In this document: piece after piece, positions 6,534 through 8,062 of the stretch
Layout of the letters: each line of letters starts with the position of its first letter
Numbering within the stretch: the stretch's first letter is position 1
Source of the DNA: Thomasclavelia sp.
Lineage (GTDB): Bacteria; Bacillota_I; Bacilli_A; Erysipelotrichales; Erysipelotrichaceae
DNA length: 8,062 bases
Reading direction: 5' to 3'
Assembly: GCA_020024765.1 (NCBI GenBank)
Contig: JAHHTG010000050.1
Span: 1-8,062 of the forward strand
The notes under the pieces: model-generated
The model's database searches: none
Seen by the model: the letters and a program-made list of their open reading frames with translations, nothing else
Told to the model about the DNA's origin: nothing
Made by a program: the position numbers and the translations under genes

Positions 6534-6556
6534 AAAACCCAGTAAACTGGGTTTTT
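6534..6556. terminator. Bidirectional intrinsic terminator
   Basis: AAAACCCAG (6534-6542), loop TAAA, CTGGGTTTT (6547-6555), 9-bp perfect stem. On the plus strand the stem runs into TTTTT after msrAB; on the minus strand the A-rich left arm gives a U-run after the flavin reductase gene. It lies 3 nt past the msrAB stop and just past the flavin reductase stop, so it can serve both convergent genes. Confidence 0.92.
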
Positions 6557-6560
6557 ATAA

Positions 6561-7061
6561 TTATTTATTGATTAAGACTTTAACGATTTCACCAATATAG
6601 ACATCGTGATAATCTTTTTCAGGATAGTTTTTATGGATTGTTTCATCGATAAAGTGATTTGGTTTAATATCATCTTTATAAATTTTCTTACATTCGAAAA
6701 CTAGAGTTGCTTCTTTAAAATAAGTTGTATTATCTTCATGAACGGGTGTTAAACCGGTTTCTTTAGCCTTATCGACATCGCGCCCGGAATTTCTCCCACA
6801 ATATGTTAGGGCATCACGATATTCATCGGCATAGAAAGAAACTGTAAAAGTATCATTTTTTTCCATGAATTCGTGAGTATAACGTTGTGGTCGGACAAAA
6901 ACGGTACAGATTGGTCGATTCCAAAGGATACCTAGTTCTCCCCAACTTGCGGTCATAGTATTATAGTTGTTTTCTTGGCCAGCGGTAATTAAAGCCCAAG
7001 CATTATGAAATAATGTGAAAGGGTTAAATTGTAAATCTTGTAGATTAATTTCTTGTAACAT
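6561..7061 (-). CDS. Flavin reductase family protein (FMN-binding split barrel)
   Basis: 166 aa. The sequence follows the flavin reductase-like/DIM6-NTAB family: NTMTASWGELGILWNRP (34-50) forms the FMN phosphate and isoalloxazine region, VFVRPQRYTHEFM (54-66) follows, then CGRNSGRDVDK (88-98), and a C-terminal HDVYIGEIVKVL (152-163) typical of the last barrel strands. Members bind FMN and reduce flavin with NAD(P)H, or act as small FMN oxidoreductases; the substrate cannot be told here. It is a cytosolic single-domain protein of usual length. The start has AGAGGAG (7068-7074) six nt upstream. It is transcribed alone, convergent to msrAB and sharing its terminator; the product is probably redox-related but no direct link to msrAB is shown. 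Confidence 0.92.
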   Translation of the reverse strand: MLQEINLQDLQFNPFTLFHNAWALITAGQENNYNTMTASWGELGILWNRPICTVFVRPQRYTHEFMEKNDTFTVSFYADEYRDALTYCGRNSGRDVDKAKETGLTPVHEDNTTYFKEATLVFECKKIYKDDIKPNHFIDETIHKNYPEKDYHDVYIGEIVKVLINK

Positions 7062-7081
7062 ATTTTTCTCCTCTTTTCTTT

Positions 7082-7090
7082 ATTTTAGCA
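7082..7090 (-). promoter_or_regulatory. Candidate extended -10 of the flavin reductase gene
   Basis: The minus strand reads TGCTAAAAT, a TGN-extended -10. No good -35 is present at 16-18 nt. The start would be near 7075, giving a very short leader that barely includes the RBS. A second possibility is TTGTCA (7137-7142) with TAAAAT (7116-7121), but its 15-nt spacer is short. Confidence 0.3.
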
Positions 7091-7182
7091 CGTAAATTTA
7101 TTAAATAAGGGATGAATTTTATTCGAATTTTAATGATGACAATGTTACTTAAAGCCTTTGTTTATGGGTTTATTTGAAATTA

Positions 7183-7212
7183 TTGACTTTAAATACATCC
7201 TTCTTCTATAAT
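7183..7212 (+). promoter_or_regulatory. Near-consensus sigma-A promoter of the DUF4097 gene
   Basis: TTGACT (7183-7188), 18-nt spacer, TATAAT (7207-7212). This is the best promoter in the window. Transcription would start near 7219, leaving about 107 nt of leader before the ATG at 7326. The leader contains a weak inverted repeat, TTCAAATT (7257-7264) and AATTTGAA (7293-7300). Confidence 0.75.
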
Positions 7213-7312
7213 TAAAATCATTCTTGAGTATATAGATAAAATATAGAAACTCGAGGTTCAAATTGGGGGCGTTCAATATTTTGCGATGAATGAATTTGAA
7301 TAACAACATAAT

Positions 7313-7318
7313 AAGGAG
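7313..7318 (+). promoter_or_regulatory. RBS and ATG out of frame with the DUF4097 body
   Basis: AAGGAG is 7 nt before the ATG at 7326, an ideal site. From this ATG the frame ends at TGA 7401-7403 after 25 codons. No comparable site precedes the GTG at 7351, the first start codon in the frame of the main protein. The true start is therefore probably ATG 7326, with a one-base frame change afterwards. Confidence 0.75.
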
Positions 7319-7334
7319 AAACATAATGCAACAT

Positions 7335-7341
7335 AAAAAAA
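7335..7341 (+). other. A7 homopolymer, likely site of a frame change
   Basis: Seven consecutive A residues five codons or fewer after the ATG at 7326. Removing one A joins the ATG to the DUF4097 frame and gives MQHKKLIVVPLIVALTI, a normal positively charged N-terminus running into a membrane helix. The run may be a real frameshift, a slippage-prone tract or a sequencing error. Confidence 0.6.
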
Positions 7342-7350
7342 TTAATCGTA

Positions 7351-8049
7351 GTGCCCCTAATTGTGGCTTTAACTATCGCACTTGGTATTTTGTATTTCGT
7401 TGATTTGAATGACAATGGTTCATATGTTGAACAAAGTAAATTACCGGCATTTGTTAATATTGATTTAGATGTTAAATCAGCAGATGTTAAGATTATCGAA
7501 GGCGAAAATTTTGGCATTAATTATTCATTCCATGGGCGAGAAAAAATTAAGGAATTAAAGGTTGAAAACGAAACTTTAATACTTGATACATGGCTTGATT
7601 TTCATGATAAAGGAATTAATTTTCACAAACCAAGTTTCGGAAATTGGTTTGTAGAAATTACGGTTCCCAAGGATTATGAATTAAATGAAATTGAACTTAA
7701 TTCAACCTCTGGTGATATTGAAATCAAAAATCGCAATTTCACCAATGGTGATTTGTCGACAACAGGTGGGCAAATTTTGCTCGAAAATGTTGCTTGTAAC
7801 GACTTAAATTTGGATACGGTTTCTGAAAAGATTACTTTAATTGGAAGTAGTGTTGTTGGGGACGTTGAAGCTAAAAGCGTTTCGGGAGATATTGAAATTA
7901 CGATGACAGCAAGTTCGATTAAGGCTGAGAGTATTGGAGACGTTTATATTAATGGTTTAGACCAAGGCCACAAGTATGAGATTTCTAATGGCAAACCAAG
8001 TATTGAGGCTAGAAGTGTCTCTGGAGAAATTGTTATTTCTACGCAATAA
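7351..8049 (+). CDS. DUF4097-type membrane-anchored beta-repeat protein (5' frame change)
   Basis: 232 codons open in frame from GTG 7351. Without the frame change this would be a 5'-truncated product; with one A removed from the 7335-7341 run, the protein begins at ATG 7326 and gains about eight residues. A hydrophobic stretch (residues 2-18, LIVALTIALGILYF) is a membrane anchor or uncleaved signal. The rest is a ladder of short Ser-x-Gly-(D/E)-(I/V) repeats (STSGDIEI 118-125, STTGGQILL 137-145, SVSGDIEI 176-183, SVSGEIVI 222-229), typical of DUF4097/LiaG-like proteins that fold as a beta-solenoid on the outer face of the membrane. Such proteins are often in stress-response or envelope loci; the exact role is unknown. 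The stop TAA is near the window end, so no downstream partner is visible. A start at GTG 7351 is unlikely given the absent ribosome site. Confidence 0.8.
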   Translation: MPLIVALTIALGILYFVDLNDNGSYVEQSKLPAFVNIDLDVKSADVKIIEGENFGINYSFHGREKIKELKVENETLILDTWLDFHDKGINFHKPSFGNWFVEITVPKDYELNEIELNSTSGDIEIKNRNFTNGDLSTTGGQILLENVACNDLNLDTVSEKITLIGSSVVGDVEAKSVSGDIEITMTASSIKAESIGDVYINGLDQGHKYEISNGKPSIEARSVSGEIVISTQ

Positions 8050-8062
8050 TAATACATATTAG

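Noticed and set aside
7218..7517. Minus-strand open frame of 99 codons across the DUF4097 promoter and 5' end
   Set aside because: It runs antisense through a clear promoter, RBS and protein family; no RBS of its own is seen.

Overview
The window is AT-rich with poly-A/T-rich intergenic DNA, strong AGGAGG-type ribosome binding sites and TTGACT/TATAAT-type promoters. Tryptophan is encoded by TGG and TGA serves as a stop. This suggests a low-G+C Bacillota relative (Erysipelotrichia, Clostridia or an Acholeplasma/Izemoplasma-like lineage that has not reassigned TGA). The species cannot be told from the sequence.

Layout: Positions 81-5012 hold a minus-strand cluster of three genes, transcribed right to left. 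They are a von Willebrand factor A-like/putative metallopeptidase protein (DUF2201-type, 550 aa), a MoxR-like AAA+ ATPase (502 aa) and an intracellular BspA-like leucine-rich-repeat protein (559 aa) with 16 exact 23-residue repeats. The first two genes are 23 nt apart. The third follows after 67 nt that hold a 12-bp inverted repeat with no U-tract on the gene strand. Positions 5013-5351 are a divergent intergenic region with candidate promoters for both directions and a 9-bp dyad. Positions 5352-6530 hold a two-gene plus-strand unit: a 70-aa DUF6132-type two-helix membrane protein and a fused methionine sulfoxide reductase MsrA-MsrB. A hairpin terminator at 6534-6556 serves this unit and, on the other strand, a convergent flavin-reductase-family gene (6561-7061). 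From 7183 a near-consensus promoter and a good RBS lead into a DUF4097-type membrane-anchored beta-repeat protein. Its well-placed ATG is one base out of frame with the body of the gene, at a run of seven A residues. The first ~55 bases resemble the end of an IS3-family element, but this is weak.

How the genes work together: MoxR ATPases with vWA partners form chaperone-like remodelling machines that act on client proteins. Here the ATPase and its vWA partner are followed in the same direction by a cytoplasmic repeat protein that could be client, adaptor or scaffold. This three-part module is the most interesting part of the window. The msrAB unit repairs oxidised methionine, and the small membrane protein beside it carries two cysteines and may be connected to redox or thiol handling. 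The flavin reductase fits a redox theme but is a separate transcription unit. The DUF4097 gene is either frameshifted, phase-variable, or affected by a homopolymer sequencing error.
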